Origin: Diplolepis rosae
Lineage: Eukaryota > Arthropoda > Insecta > Hymenoptera > Diplolepididae
DNA length: 64,000 nucleotides
Assembly: GCA_030998225.1 (NCBI GenBank)
Contig: JAPYXD010000704.1
Location: forward strand, 9,548,001 to 9,612,000
Reading direction: 5' to 3'
Shown here: positions 56,317-64,000 of the stretch, piece by piece
Position numbering within the stretch: the first letter of the stretch is position 1
Layout: every line of letters begins with the position of its first letter
The notes under the pieces: generated by a model
What the model was told of the DNA's origin: nothing
Databases searched by the model: none
What the model saw: only the letters and a program-made list of their open reading frames with translations
Made by a program: the position numbers and the translations under genes

Positions 56317-56586
56317 AAAACACTCAACTTCCAGTGTTAAAACTTTCTTCTCGAGGAAAAGGAGTTAATACTGAATTGAATCATGCAACTTCAAGTATAC
56401 ACACTCGAATTCCAGTGTAAACACTCGACAATCCAGTGTTTACACTCGAATTACAGTGTAAACACTGACAATCGAGTGTTTACACTTGGATTCCAGTGTT
56501 TACATTTGAATTTCAGTGTAAACACTGTAAATAGGGTGTTTACACTCAGATTCCAGCGTAAACACTGGATTTACCAGTGTTTTTTT
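56317..56586. repeat. Array of alternating GTGTAAACACTGG motifs
   Basis: About a dozen copies of GTGTAAACACTGG and its inverse CCAGTGTTTACAC, joined by GAATTCCA-like linkers, spaced 15-25 bp and facing alternately. Outer ends AACACTCAACTTCCAGTGTT and the inverse ending near 56580 are compatible with a TIR element. The long plus-strand frame 56383-56835 is a translation of this array and its flank, not a gene. Confidence 0.75.
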
Positions 56587-56607
56587 GATACGGGAACCGA
56601 ATATATA

Positions 56608-56841
56608 TTAAAAAATGATAACTTTTGGCATACTGTCTTCGCCTTCTCTCCCTGCAGTGATGTTGCTGTTTTCGTTGTTGCTATTTTTGTTTGTCGCTCT
56701 TTTAATGTGTTTCGGTGTTTCGTTTGGAATTGGACATTCATCCAAGCTCCCGTCCAGGCTTCTCGTTCTAGAATGAGAAAAACTTGGCTCTCCCTTATCT
56801 TCGCCCCATGCATCATCAGAAGAGTTTTTACTTAAACTTGA
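56608..56841 (-). pseudogene. Exon-like piece A: Ser/Asn-rich frame
   Basis: After an acceptor-like GCGGGCAG (56849-56842) an open frame of 77 codons reads SSLSKNSSDDAWGEDKGEPS, FSHSRTRSLDGSLDECPIPN, ETPKHIKRATNKNSNNENSN, ITAGREGEDSMPKVIIF. Polar, with a possible basic RTR/KHIKR segment; looks like a flexible linker of a nuclear protein. Its 3' end runs into the motif array. The overlapping frames on either strand are less protein-like. It would be upstream of pieces B-D in a minus-strand gene. Confidence 0.35.
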
Positions 56842-56869
56842 CTGCCCGCGGCTAACTACGCACTCGCAC

Positions 56870-57020
56870 GCAACGCGACTTTTTCGACCAATTTAGACAC
56901 AAAACGTCGTGTGTACCTCGAGGCACATGGTGGCGAAGTGACTCGTGTGAATACCGCCCTCGCTACGCTCGGGCGGGTACACTTCGCACTCGTCACAATC
57001 GCCACCATGCCGCCTTTGGT
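56870..57020. repeat. GC-rich hairpin repeat
   Basis: GGCACATGGTGGCGAAGTGA on the left pairs with GTCACAATCGCCACCATGCC on the right around a CCCTCGCTACGCTCGGGCGG core. It adjoins the repeat mosaic at 57028. Non-coding. Confidence 0.6.
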
Positions 57021-57027
57021 ACACAAT

Positions 57028-57412
57028 CTACTATTATGTGCCTCCGGCGCGTAAACTCGTCTTTACGCTACAGTTGAGAGTAGCGTAATGTTGTGTATTA
57101 CGATACAGAGGAATGTAATGAAAAAATTGAACTGCGCATGTGCCTATAACCATACAGCGGAGCGTAATCTTCTTCTTATTCTTCTTCTTCTTCGTACAGC
57201 GTTGGCACCGTACTAACATAGCCTTGTACATTTGAACTGCGCATGCTCTATTAAAATACGCTACTACTACACAAGATCGAGAAAATCACAATGGCCGGAA
57301 CTAGTCGCGAAATATCAAGTGCAATGGACGAGAATCATGATGAATACTAGATTAGATTCGAGTGTACGTATAAAAACTCGTATACGCACCGAAGTCACAT
57401 AATAGTATATTA
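57028..57412 (+). repeat. GTGCCTCCGGCGCG repeat, 5' half
   Basis: Matches 41633-41995 in the same orientation: GTGCCTCCGGCGCGTAAACT, ACTGCGCATGTGCCTATA, CACAATGGCCGG, CACCGAAGTCACATAA. The homology ends at 57412, where an inverted copy starts. Confidence 0.7.
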
Positions 57413-57998
57413 TGTGCCTAGGCACACAATGTGGGTGATTGCGTGACGAGCGACAATGTTCGCAGGAGATCGAAGCCAAGGCGTAGTCGAGGCGTAGCCG
57501 ATGCTTAGTCGAGGCCTAGCCGAGACGAATCCGAGGCGCGATCAGTCCTGCGAGCATTGTCGCGAGTCTCGCAGTGTCCCGAATTGTGTGCATTGGCACA
57601 TATTCTATTTTATGTGACTGTGATGCGGATACGAGTTTTTATGCGTACATTGGAATCTAATCTAGTACTTATTGTGGTTGTTTGCTGCGCTAGTTGTACG
57701 AAGCGGGCGCAAATTGGCGACTAGTCCCGGCCATTTTGATTTTATCGGTCTTGTGTAGTAGTCAGTGCTAACGCTGTACGAAGAAGAAGTGAGAAGAAGA
57801 AGAATAAGAAATAGATTGCGTTCCGCTGTACGAAGAATAAGTGAGAAGAAGATGAATAAGAAATAGATTGCGTTCCGCTGTAAGACTATAATGCGCATGC
57901 GCAGTTCAATTTCTACATTGTATTCCTCTGTAACGGAATATACAACATTGCTTTACTCTCAGCTGTAACGGAAAAACGAGTTTCCGCGGCTGAGGCAC
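57413..57998 (-). repeat. GTGCCTCCGGCGCG repeat, inverted copy
   Basis: Reverse-oriented counterpart of 41633-42206, starting with the tail block (GTGCCTAGGCACACAATG, GATCGAAGCCAAGGCG) and ending with AACGAGTTTCCGCGGCTGAG. It contains an internal tandem duplication of GAAGAAGTGAGAAGAAGAAG near 57780-57880. Confidence 0.7.
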
Positions 57999-58162
57999 AT
58001 AAAATAGAATATGTGCCAATGCACACAATTCGGGTAATTACGAGACTCGCTTAAAATGCTCGCAGGACTGATCGCGCCTCGGCTTCGATCTCCTGCGAGC
58101 ATTGTCGCTCGTCGCGTAATAACCCTCATTATGCGCTTAGAGACATAATATACTATTTTTCT
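57999..58162 (+). repeat. GTGCCTCCGGCGCG repeat, 3' half
   Basis: Direct copy of about 41998-42195 with the middle of the GC block missing: TAGAATATGTGCCAATGCAC, GCTTCGATCTCCTGCGAG, CATTGTCGCTCGTCGCG. It abuts the mariner relic at 58166. Confidence 0.65.
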
Positions 58163-58165
58163 TAA

Positions 58166-58954
58166 ATCCACCACTATACACCTGAAACAAAAAGATCGTC
58201 AGCTGAGTGGACAGCAGCTAGTGAAAGCCATCCAAAGCTACCAAAAACTCAACAGTGGGCTGGCAAGGTTATGTCATCCATATTTTGGGACTCGCATGGT
58301 ATTTTGTTTATCGACTATCTTGAGAAAGATAAAACCATTGACAGCGACTATTATATGACATTACTGGATCGATTGAGCGCAGAAATCAAGATAAAACGGT
58401 CTCACATACCAAAGAAAAAAGTTCTGTTCCACCAAGGCAATGCACCGTGCCATAAGCATAGAGATATTACAGATAGAGTCGACAAGCCATAGGCTGATCT
58501 GTAAGTGGCAACGTCAGTCTGGAAACTCAGTGAGAGCGAAAGAGAGAGACGATGGAGGTTTTTTCTGTCTTTGTCTACGCGTACCGCGTTAGAGTGATAC
58601 AGCCTAACCCTCCGAATCTCTCTCTCGACCGAGCTGACAGGTTTCAGGCTGGCTTGTCGACTCTATCTGTAATATCTCTATGGCCATAAGTCCATGAAAA
58701 CGATGGTCAAATTGAATGAATTAAGCTTCGAATTGCTTCCTCACCCACCATATTCTCCAGATCTGGCCCCCCAGTGACTATGGCTCTTTACTGACCTGGA
58801 AAAAATACTCCAGGGAAAGATATTTGGCTCCAATGAAGAAGTGATTGCCGAAACTGAGGCCTATTTTGAGAGAAAAGACGAATCATTCTACAAAAAAAGC
58901 ATCGAAAAGTTAGAGAAGCGTTGGAATCAATGTATTACGCTTCAAGGAAACTAT
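58166..58954 (+). pseudogene. Mariner transposase relic, second Asp to Gly, twice interrupted
   Basis: Begins mid-protein with IHHYTPETKR, then SAEWTAASESHPKLPKTQQW, AGKVMSSIFWDSHGILFIDY and KKKVLFHQGNAPCHK, in which the second catalytic Asp is Gly. After the inserted MITE 58457-58682 it resumes SMKTMVKLNELSFELLPHPP, YSPDLAP with a one-base insertion (CCCCCC) shifting DYW out of frame, then GSNEEVIAETEAYFERKDES and RWNQCITLQGNY. There it is cut by the element at 58955; the remaining VDE-stop and 3' end appear at 60306-60384. The N-terminal half, including the first catalytic Asp, is missing at the repeat junction. Confidence 0.85.
58457..58682. mobile_element. 226-bp MITE with 33-bp TIR and 8-bp target duplication
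   Basis: Ends CATAGAGATATTACAGATAG continuing identically for 33 bp at both sides (inverted). Perfect duplication GCCATAAG at 58449-58456 and 58683-58690; removing the element and one copy restores the mariner reading NAPCHKSMKTM. An 8-bp duplication points to the hAT or P superfamily. The centre has GAGAGAGACGATGGAGG and no ORF. The perfect TIR and duplication indicate a recent insertion. Confidence 0.92.
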
Positions 58955-60303
58955 CCCGTGCAGAAATTGTCTCGACTATGCCCTGCTAACGGTCGGGTCC
59001 TGGCCGGGCAATAGCCGGGTAACTTTTACCCAACCGGGGCCTGGTCGGGCCTTGCCCGCGCAGTTGTTTGAAAAATTCTCCCCAACCAGGGCCTGGTCAG
59101 ACTATGGCCATGCAAGTTGCTTTACGGTTTCCGCCCGGGCACTGAACGGGACCCGACCAGGTCGTCTGCTTGTTTCGGAATTTGCATTTTTATGAATATG
59201 CCAACAAGTTTTATAAAAATAATGTATCTATAATATATTAAATCAGATGTTAAAATATATGTGAGACCAAAAATTGTGTAGAAAAATTTAAAAACACAAC
59301 TTTTGCCAGATATACTTACAGGTTTGAATCTTCATTGAACGATGACAGAAAATTTTGTTTTACAAGATAATTAATTATTATGTTTATATTTGGGATCCTT
59401 TAAATATACAATCGGCCATAAACAAACCACTATTGTTTAATTTTCTTGTACAAAAACTAATCATTTCGTTTTCAAAAAAATATTTTCCATCGTTCAATGA
59501 ACGTTCAGGACTGTAAGTACGTTTTTGCCACTGAAGTTGCAACCATGATGTCTTAACCTCAAAGTTTTCGTGCATGTAAACATTCTTGGGAATCCACTGT
59601 AAATTATAACGCATAGTATCGGTTTAAATAATGGATAAACGTATTCGTGATCTAAATCGTAGGTGTTCTAAGAAGCGCAGGTTAATAAAAAATAGTTCAA
59701 TTTTACATGATTTAATCGATATCGACATAGATGATTTTGATAGTGAAATTGAGACTCCCATTACACCTTTGGGTAAGTTCTGTTTGTATGTTTTGACGTA
59801 TATTTATGTTAAAATAATCAAAAATGTTTTATTTTTGTATCACAAAAGACCATGAAGAAAACTTTGATCACGAAATTCACCAGGACAATAATGAGCAAGA
59901 GCCTATTATAAGTGAAAATCCTGCTGATAAAATTCAATACATTCAACAATTGAACTTGATTTAATTTAAAGATTTGTCGCAACAAATATAGTATGTATGA
60001 CTATTAAATAGCAATTAAAAATATATAATTTTCTGCTTTTATTTTAATATTTTAAAGTAATTTAGAGGATTACATCTTATACGTATACCTGACCAGGGAC
60101 TGGCAGGGTACAGACCGGAAACTATCCGGTACCCGACCGAGGATTAACCGGGCTTCTAGCCCGACCGGGGCGCGCTTGATTCCCCGTGACGAAAATGACC
60201 GCGCCCTGTCCGGTATACCCGGCCGGGGCCCTGATATTATTCAGGCTGATTATCCGGGGCCCGGCCAGGGCCCGATAAAAACCGGTTTAAATTTCTACAC
60301 GGG
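58955..60303 (+). mobile_element. 1349-bp GC-ended element, left copy of an inverted pair
   Basis: Starts CCCGTGCAGAAATTGTCTCG and ends, in reverse complement, CCCGTGTAGAAATTTAAACC. Both ends carry several hundred bases rich in GGTCGGGCC / GGCCCGGCC words; the AT-rich centre has a two-exon ORF at 59631-59964. An inverted copy of the same 1349-bp length is at 60850-62198. It lies within the C-terminus of a mariner: GGAAACTAT on its left and GTTGATGAATAA on its right give the reading GNYVDE-stop. No clear target duplication. I do not recognise the superfamily. Confidence 0.85.
59631..59964 (+). CDS. Two-exon ORF (85 aa) of unknown function
   Basis: Exon 1 is 59631-59772 and ends TTG-G before GTAAGT; exon 2 is 59849-59964, after TATCACAAAAG. 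The 76-bp intron joins phase 1, so Asp48 is split. The protein begins MDKRIRDLNRRCSKKRRLIK, a strongly basic start resembling a nuclear localisation signal, and continues with an acidic part (DIDIDDFDSEIETPI, then DHEENFDHEIHQDNNEQEP) ending QYIQQLNLI. Unspliced, the frame would run to 59855. The inverted copy at 61522-61189 has the same start, splice sites and stop with only two residue changes seen. It may be a leftover of a transposase or an accessory protein; no family recognised. Confidence 0.65.
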
Positions 60304-60384
60304 TCGTTGATGAATAAAGTCGAATTTCTCGAAAAACCGTGTTTTTCTTAGTTTGCCCGGAAACTTATTGAGTGATGTGTTAGA
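60304..60384 (+). mobile_element. 3' end of the split mariner
   Basis: GTTGATGAATAAAGTCGAAT supplies the last residues and stop of the transposase that breaks off at 58954. The phrase TTTGCCCGGAAACTTATTGA followed by GTGATGTGTTA looks like the mariner's 3' terminal repeat. This shows that the left 1349-bp element alone inserted into the mariner. Confidence 0.6.
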
Positions 60385-60849
60385 TGATGATATTGGTAGA
60401 TATTTAGATTTTGCATGCAAAGAAACGCTCTATTTCGAATATACCTAAATCTCACATATTTTCAGAATGTCAATTTTTGACATTTATTTGACAAAGCAAT
60501 TGCGTTTTTTTCTTGTTGATTTTACATTAAATGTTTTCGTAGTCTAGGTACACATCGAATTCTTTGTTAGTTCATTTCTTTTCGTGCATGCGAGAAGCAA
60601 TATACAGGATGAATTTTTTATCACAATAAAAACTTTTCATTCGTAAGCTGTATTGGAATTTTCTTTTTGTTTCGCGACAGAAATTAAAATATACATTTTT
60701 TAACAACATTGATTTTCAAAACTGAATGTGCAGTATGAGTAAATTATTGAGATCTGGAAAATCTCGATTAAAAATTGACTATATGCTCCAAATTAAAAAA
60801 TAATCAAAATGGTTTTTAAATTCATTTAATTAATTGATTTTAGCCCAAA
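60385..60849. other. Spacer between the inverted elements
   Basis: AT-rich flank of the mariner. Contains a diverged ~150-bp-array-like phrase (TCTCACATATTTTCAG at 60455). No gene. Confidence 0.45.
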
Positions 60850-62198
60850 CCCGTGTAGAAATTTAAACCGGTTTTTATCGGGCCCTGGCCGGGCCCCGGA
60901 TAATCAGCCTGGATAATATCAGGGCCCCGGCCGGGTATACCGGACAGGGCGCGGTCATTTTCGTCACGGGGAATCAAGCGCGACCCGGTCGGGCTAGAAG
61001 CCCGGTTAATCCTCGATCGGGTACCGGATAGTTTCTGGTCTGTACCCTGCCAGTCCCTGGTCAGGTATACGTATAAGATGTAATCCTCTAAATTACTTTA
61101 AAATATTAAAATAAAAGCAGAAAATTATAGATTTTTAATTGCTATTTATTAGTCATACATACTATATTTGTTGCGACAAATCTTTAAATTAAATCAAGTT
61201 CAATTGTTGAATGTATTGAATTTTATCAGCAGGATTTTCACTTATAATAGGCTCTTGCTCATTATTGTCCTGGTGAATTTCGTGATCAAAGTTTTCTTCA
61301 TAGTCTTTTGTGATACAAAAATAAAACACTTTTGATTATTTAAACATAAATATATGTCAAAACATACAAACAGAACTTACCCAAAGGTGTAATGGGAGTC
61401 TCAATTTCACTATCAAAATCATCTATGTCGATATTGATTAAATCATGTAAAATTGAACTATTTTTTATTAACCTGCGCTTCTTAGAACACCTACGATTTA
61501 GATCACGAATACGTTTATCCATTATTTAAACCGATACTATGCGTTATAATTTACAGTGAATTCCCAAGAATGTTAACATGCACGAAAACTTTGAGGTTAA
61601 GACATCATGGTTGCAACTTCAGTGGCGAAAACGTAGTTACAGTCCTGAACGTTAATTGAACGATGGAAAATATTTTTTTGAAAACGAAATGATTAGTTTT
61701 TGCACAAGAAAATTAAACAATAGTGGTTTGTTTATGGCCGATTGTATATTTAAAGGACCCCAAATATAAACAAAATAATTAATTATCTTGTAAAACAAAA
61801 TTTTCTGTCATCGTTCAATGAAGGTTCAAACCTGTAAGTATATCTGGCAAAAGTTGTGTTTTTAAATTTTTCTACATAATTTTTGGTCTCACATATATTT
61901 TAACATCTGATTTAATATATTATAGATACATTATTTTTATAAAACTTGTTGGCATATTCATAAAAATGCAAATTCCGAAACAAGCAGACGACCTGGTCGG
62001 GTCCCGTTCAGTGCCCGGGCGGAAACCGTAAAGCAACTTGCATGGCCATAGTCTGACCAGGCCCTGGTTGGGGAGAATTTTTCAAACAACTGCGCGGGCA
62101 AGGCCCGACCAGGCCCCGGTTGGGTAAAAGTTACCCGGCTATTGCCCGGCCAGGACCCGACCGTTAGCAGGGCATAGTTGAGACAATTTCTGCACGGG
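60850..62198 (-). mobile_element. 1349-bp GC-ended element, right copy of an inverted pair
   Basis: Reverse-complement counterpart of 58955-60303, same length, with only scattered base differences by eye (for example GTCTCAACTATG against GTCTCGACTATG near the outer end). Flanks differ from those of the left copy (TTTTAGCCCAAA inside, AATTATGTAAAA outside), so it is a separate insertion or a duplicated inverted copy rather than part of one composite unit. Confidence 0.85.
61189..61522 (-). CDS. Two-exon ORF (85 aa), inverted second copy
   Basis: Exon 1 is 61522-61381, the intron 61380-61305 is 76 bp with GTAAGT and CAAAAG borders, exon 2 is 61304-61189. The protein matches the copy at 59631-59964 except Asn for Asp at residue 30 and Tyr for His at residue 49. 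Preservation of frame, start, stop and both splice sites in two copies supports a real spliced gene at the time of transposition. Function unknown. Confidence 0.65.
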
Positions 62199-63059
62199 AA
62201 TTATGTAAAAATACTGTATTCTTTGTATTGCAATTTCTGTAATTGGCACCGTGTTTTTGTATTGTACATTATTTTCTTTTAAATTATGATAAATTTATGA
62301 TTTGCATACACTTATTGATTTTGTAATATTTATTTATTCCTATTTGAACAGAATTTTCACCAATTTTTATCATTGTTTACTGAATTTTTTGCCACTATTA
62401 GACTACAATTTTGCAGATCATATACAGTTATTTATAACTATTTTTCAGATTCCAATTAGTTTCAAGGCCTGTAAAGCGTTTATTTGAAGTTAATTGCATT
62501 TTATTTATAATATGTTCATAGAAAATAAAATGTAACAGGCACCACATTATTAAAGTTTTTTGTAATAACAAAAATCAGATCTTTTTACTCTGATAGAAGA
62601 AGTTTTCGGTTAAGAGTAAAAAAATAGAGTAATAAAAAATATGGTTGATTTAAGCATATAATTTTTTGGGATTAAATCAAGACTATTATTTGTTTAAAAT
62701 TAGCTTACATATATATTTAATAAAATATATTATTTTTCGGGATATATAGTTAACAATATACGACCTATTTGGGATGCGTGCAGGATATAAAAAACGAGTA
62801 AAAACACATTTTAATAATTCAGGCTTCTAATTGAATTAAATTAGATCTCAGGGCATAGTGCTTCCATAACTGCATATACAGATAGTGTAGCACCATTTGT
62901 AGAATACATAATGGAGATGTCACTTAGTGTTGAGATAAATTACAAGTAATACTGTCTCACCATGAAGGTATAGTACATAATCAAAGGCAGTACTGCCTAC
63001 TGCAAAATCAATCGAATTATTGAATCAAAAATATGTAACCATTGTTAATTTTAGTTTAG
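62199..63059. other. AT-rich, nothing recognised
   Basis: The frame 62302-62487 has no motif. No TIR pair found. Confidence 0.4.
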
Positions 63060-63430
63060 AAAAATAGCGTTACTTATAATATTATGATTGTGTATGCAAG
63101 AATAGTTATTTGGAAATAAATGTTTTTTCTTCTGCCCCAGACAAAATGTTTACTTGGTCCTAAAAAATTTGTAGACTTTTTCTAGGCAAATAATTTTGTT
63201 CCCTAATTTATTTTTGTATTTCATAAATCTTGACAGCAAAATAAAATTTGCTTTTTGATTTTACCCAAATTCCGTATCTTTGTGAATTTATATCGAATCA
63301 TAAAATGCCACAGCAATGATTTGTAGAGCTATTAAAGCACTATCAAATCTAAGATTGAATGTTCTAAATTAAAAAAAAGAATATTTCTCAAAATTTTTAA
63401 AATTGATCTAAATTTTTGAAATTTTGGCCA
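63060..63430. repeat. Degenerate ~150-bp array, third locus
   Basis: Unit starts near 63168 (TTTGTAGACTTTTTCTAGGC) and 63319 (TTTGTAGAGCTATTAAAGC), about 150 bp apart, each with the CAAATAATTTT-like and TTTCATAAATCTTG-like boxes of the array at 476-1110. Strongly diverged. Confidence 0.45.
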
Positions 63431-63461
63431 AATAAGTTTGAAACTAGTCTTTTCTTATTAT

Positions 63462-63570
63462 AATTACGAAGAATCAAAGGGGTACATTTCAGACATATAT
63501 TAACAAGTTGTTCAAATTCAATTCAAAGTTAATATATGTCTGAAATGTACCCGTTTGATTCTTCGTAATT
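63462..63570. repeat. Hairpin repeat, 43-bp arms
   Basis: Arms 63462-63504 and 63528-63570 are inverted copies with one mismatch (AATTACGAAGAATCAAAGGG against CCCGTTTGATTCTTCGTAAT at the outer ends). The loop is 23 bases. Fold-back MITE-like. Confidence 0.75.
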
Positions 63571-63875
63571 AATATCAACACTTGAACGTTAAACATACCT
63601 TAGTTAGTCTTTTCTTCTTGGTCCCTGATAATGTGTACCGAAGTTTATTTTACACGTGGACATTTGTTAAAAAAAGAGGGTGTTAAATTTTATACAAATT
63701 TTGTCACATGCGAAAAGAATATAAATAATTACGAAATTCACGGCCACGTTTTATTTATATTAAAAAGTATTTTTTCCGTTTCTATGTTAATAAAATGTTA
63801 ATAAAAAACACTTTATAATATGAAAAAATTATGAAATTTGTCTTGAAGCATCAAGCAGTTATTATTGTTTTATTT
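63571..63875. other. AT-rich, nothing recognised
   Basis: Short stretch before the edge repeat; no gene or structure seen. Confidence 0.35.
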
Positions 63876-64000
63876 AAGTGAAACAGGAGATTCAATTTAC
63901 TTAAGGCTCTATCAGCCTTAAGGAACACATTCTCATCATGACGCTCGCGCTTCGCGCTCGATTTTCTGTATACATTTCAGTAACTTTTTAATAAATTACA
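63876..64000. repeat. Second copy of the window-edge dispersed repeat
   Basis: AAGTGAAACAGGAGATTCAA to TTTTTAATAAATTACA matches 301-426 with about ten differences, including the GACGCTCGCGCTTCGCGCTCG hairpin. The copy continues past the window end. Confidence 0.8.

Noticed and set aside
56317..56586. CRISPR-like array
   Set aside because: Repeats alternate in orientation, spacers are short and variable, context is eukaryotic.
56383..56835. 150-codon plus-strand frame as a gene
   Set aside because: Its first 65 codons are the alternating motif array; the other strand has the more protein-like frame.
58955..62198. Single composite transposon moving the 546-bp spacer
   Set aside because: The spacer begins with the 3' end of the mariner interrupted by the left copy, so the left copy inserted alone; the resemblance of AACTAT and AATTAT at the outer flanks is probably chance.
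1..64000. Endogenous viral or bracovirus segment
   Set aside because: I see no viral structural, polymerase or integrase-type gene; every recognisable coding piece is a transposon or unassigned.

Overview
The window reads as AT-rich nuclear DNA of an insect-like arthropod. The evidence is eukaryotic: many decayed mariner-family transposons, a Jockey-type LINE, tRNA-derived SINE-like units, hAT-, TTAA- and pogo-type elements, many palindromic MITEs, and short GT-AG introns. The species cannot be fixed from the sequence. I find no intact, clearly recognisable host gene and no viral, CRISPR or bacterial operon signal. Most long open frames are transposase remnants or shadows.

Layout. 0-2 kb: GC-hairpin dispersed repeat, a ~150-bp degenerate tandem array and the end of a TTAA-type element. 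2.3-4.5 kb: a mariner with both TIRs. 6.5-7.4 kb: a second mariner relic. 8.3-12.5 kb: a TIR element with a nested MITE, colliding mariner relics on both strands, a 5'-truncated LINE with a 15-bp target duplication, and another mariner relic. 12.6-25.4 kb: mostly non-autonomous TIR elements, a SAM-like exon fragment near 15.0 kb and a perfect 75-bp-arm palindrome of SINE sequence at 21.2-21.4 kb. 28.1-31.5 kb: a nest in which a pogo-like element with a Psq-type helix-turn-helix ORF sits in a CACGGAG-ended element, which sits in a mariner transposase; a SINE sits in the same transposase. 31.7-38.5 kb: a TTAA element, then a TA-flanked element containing a 4.4-kb long-TIR element with a complete THAP zinc-finger exon. 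39.5-45.8 kb: a MITE, a dispersed repeat and a second TTAA element. 47.3-51.6 kb: a decayed Jockey-like LINE interrupted by a young Mos1-like mariner (49982-51268). 53.7-56.9 kb: a mariner relic, then minus-strand exon-like pieces (possibly a DUF4806-like gene) split by a hAT MITE. 57.0-58.2 kb: three joined pieces of one repeat. 58.2-62.2 kb: a mariner interrupted by a MITE with an 8-bp target duplication and by the first of two inverted 1349-bp elements, each carrying the same two-exon 85-codon ORF.

The two strongest items are the inverted 1349-bp pair with a conserved intron-containing ORF of unknown function, and the 362-codon mariner transposase that is open throughout but has Asn in place of the first catalytic Asp. 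The THAP-exon element and the four-layer nest at 28-31 kb follow. Almost everything here is transposon turnover: insertions into one another give a relative age order (old LINE and mariners; younger MITEs, the Mos1-like element and the inverted pair).
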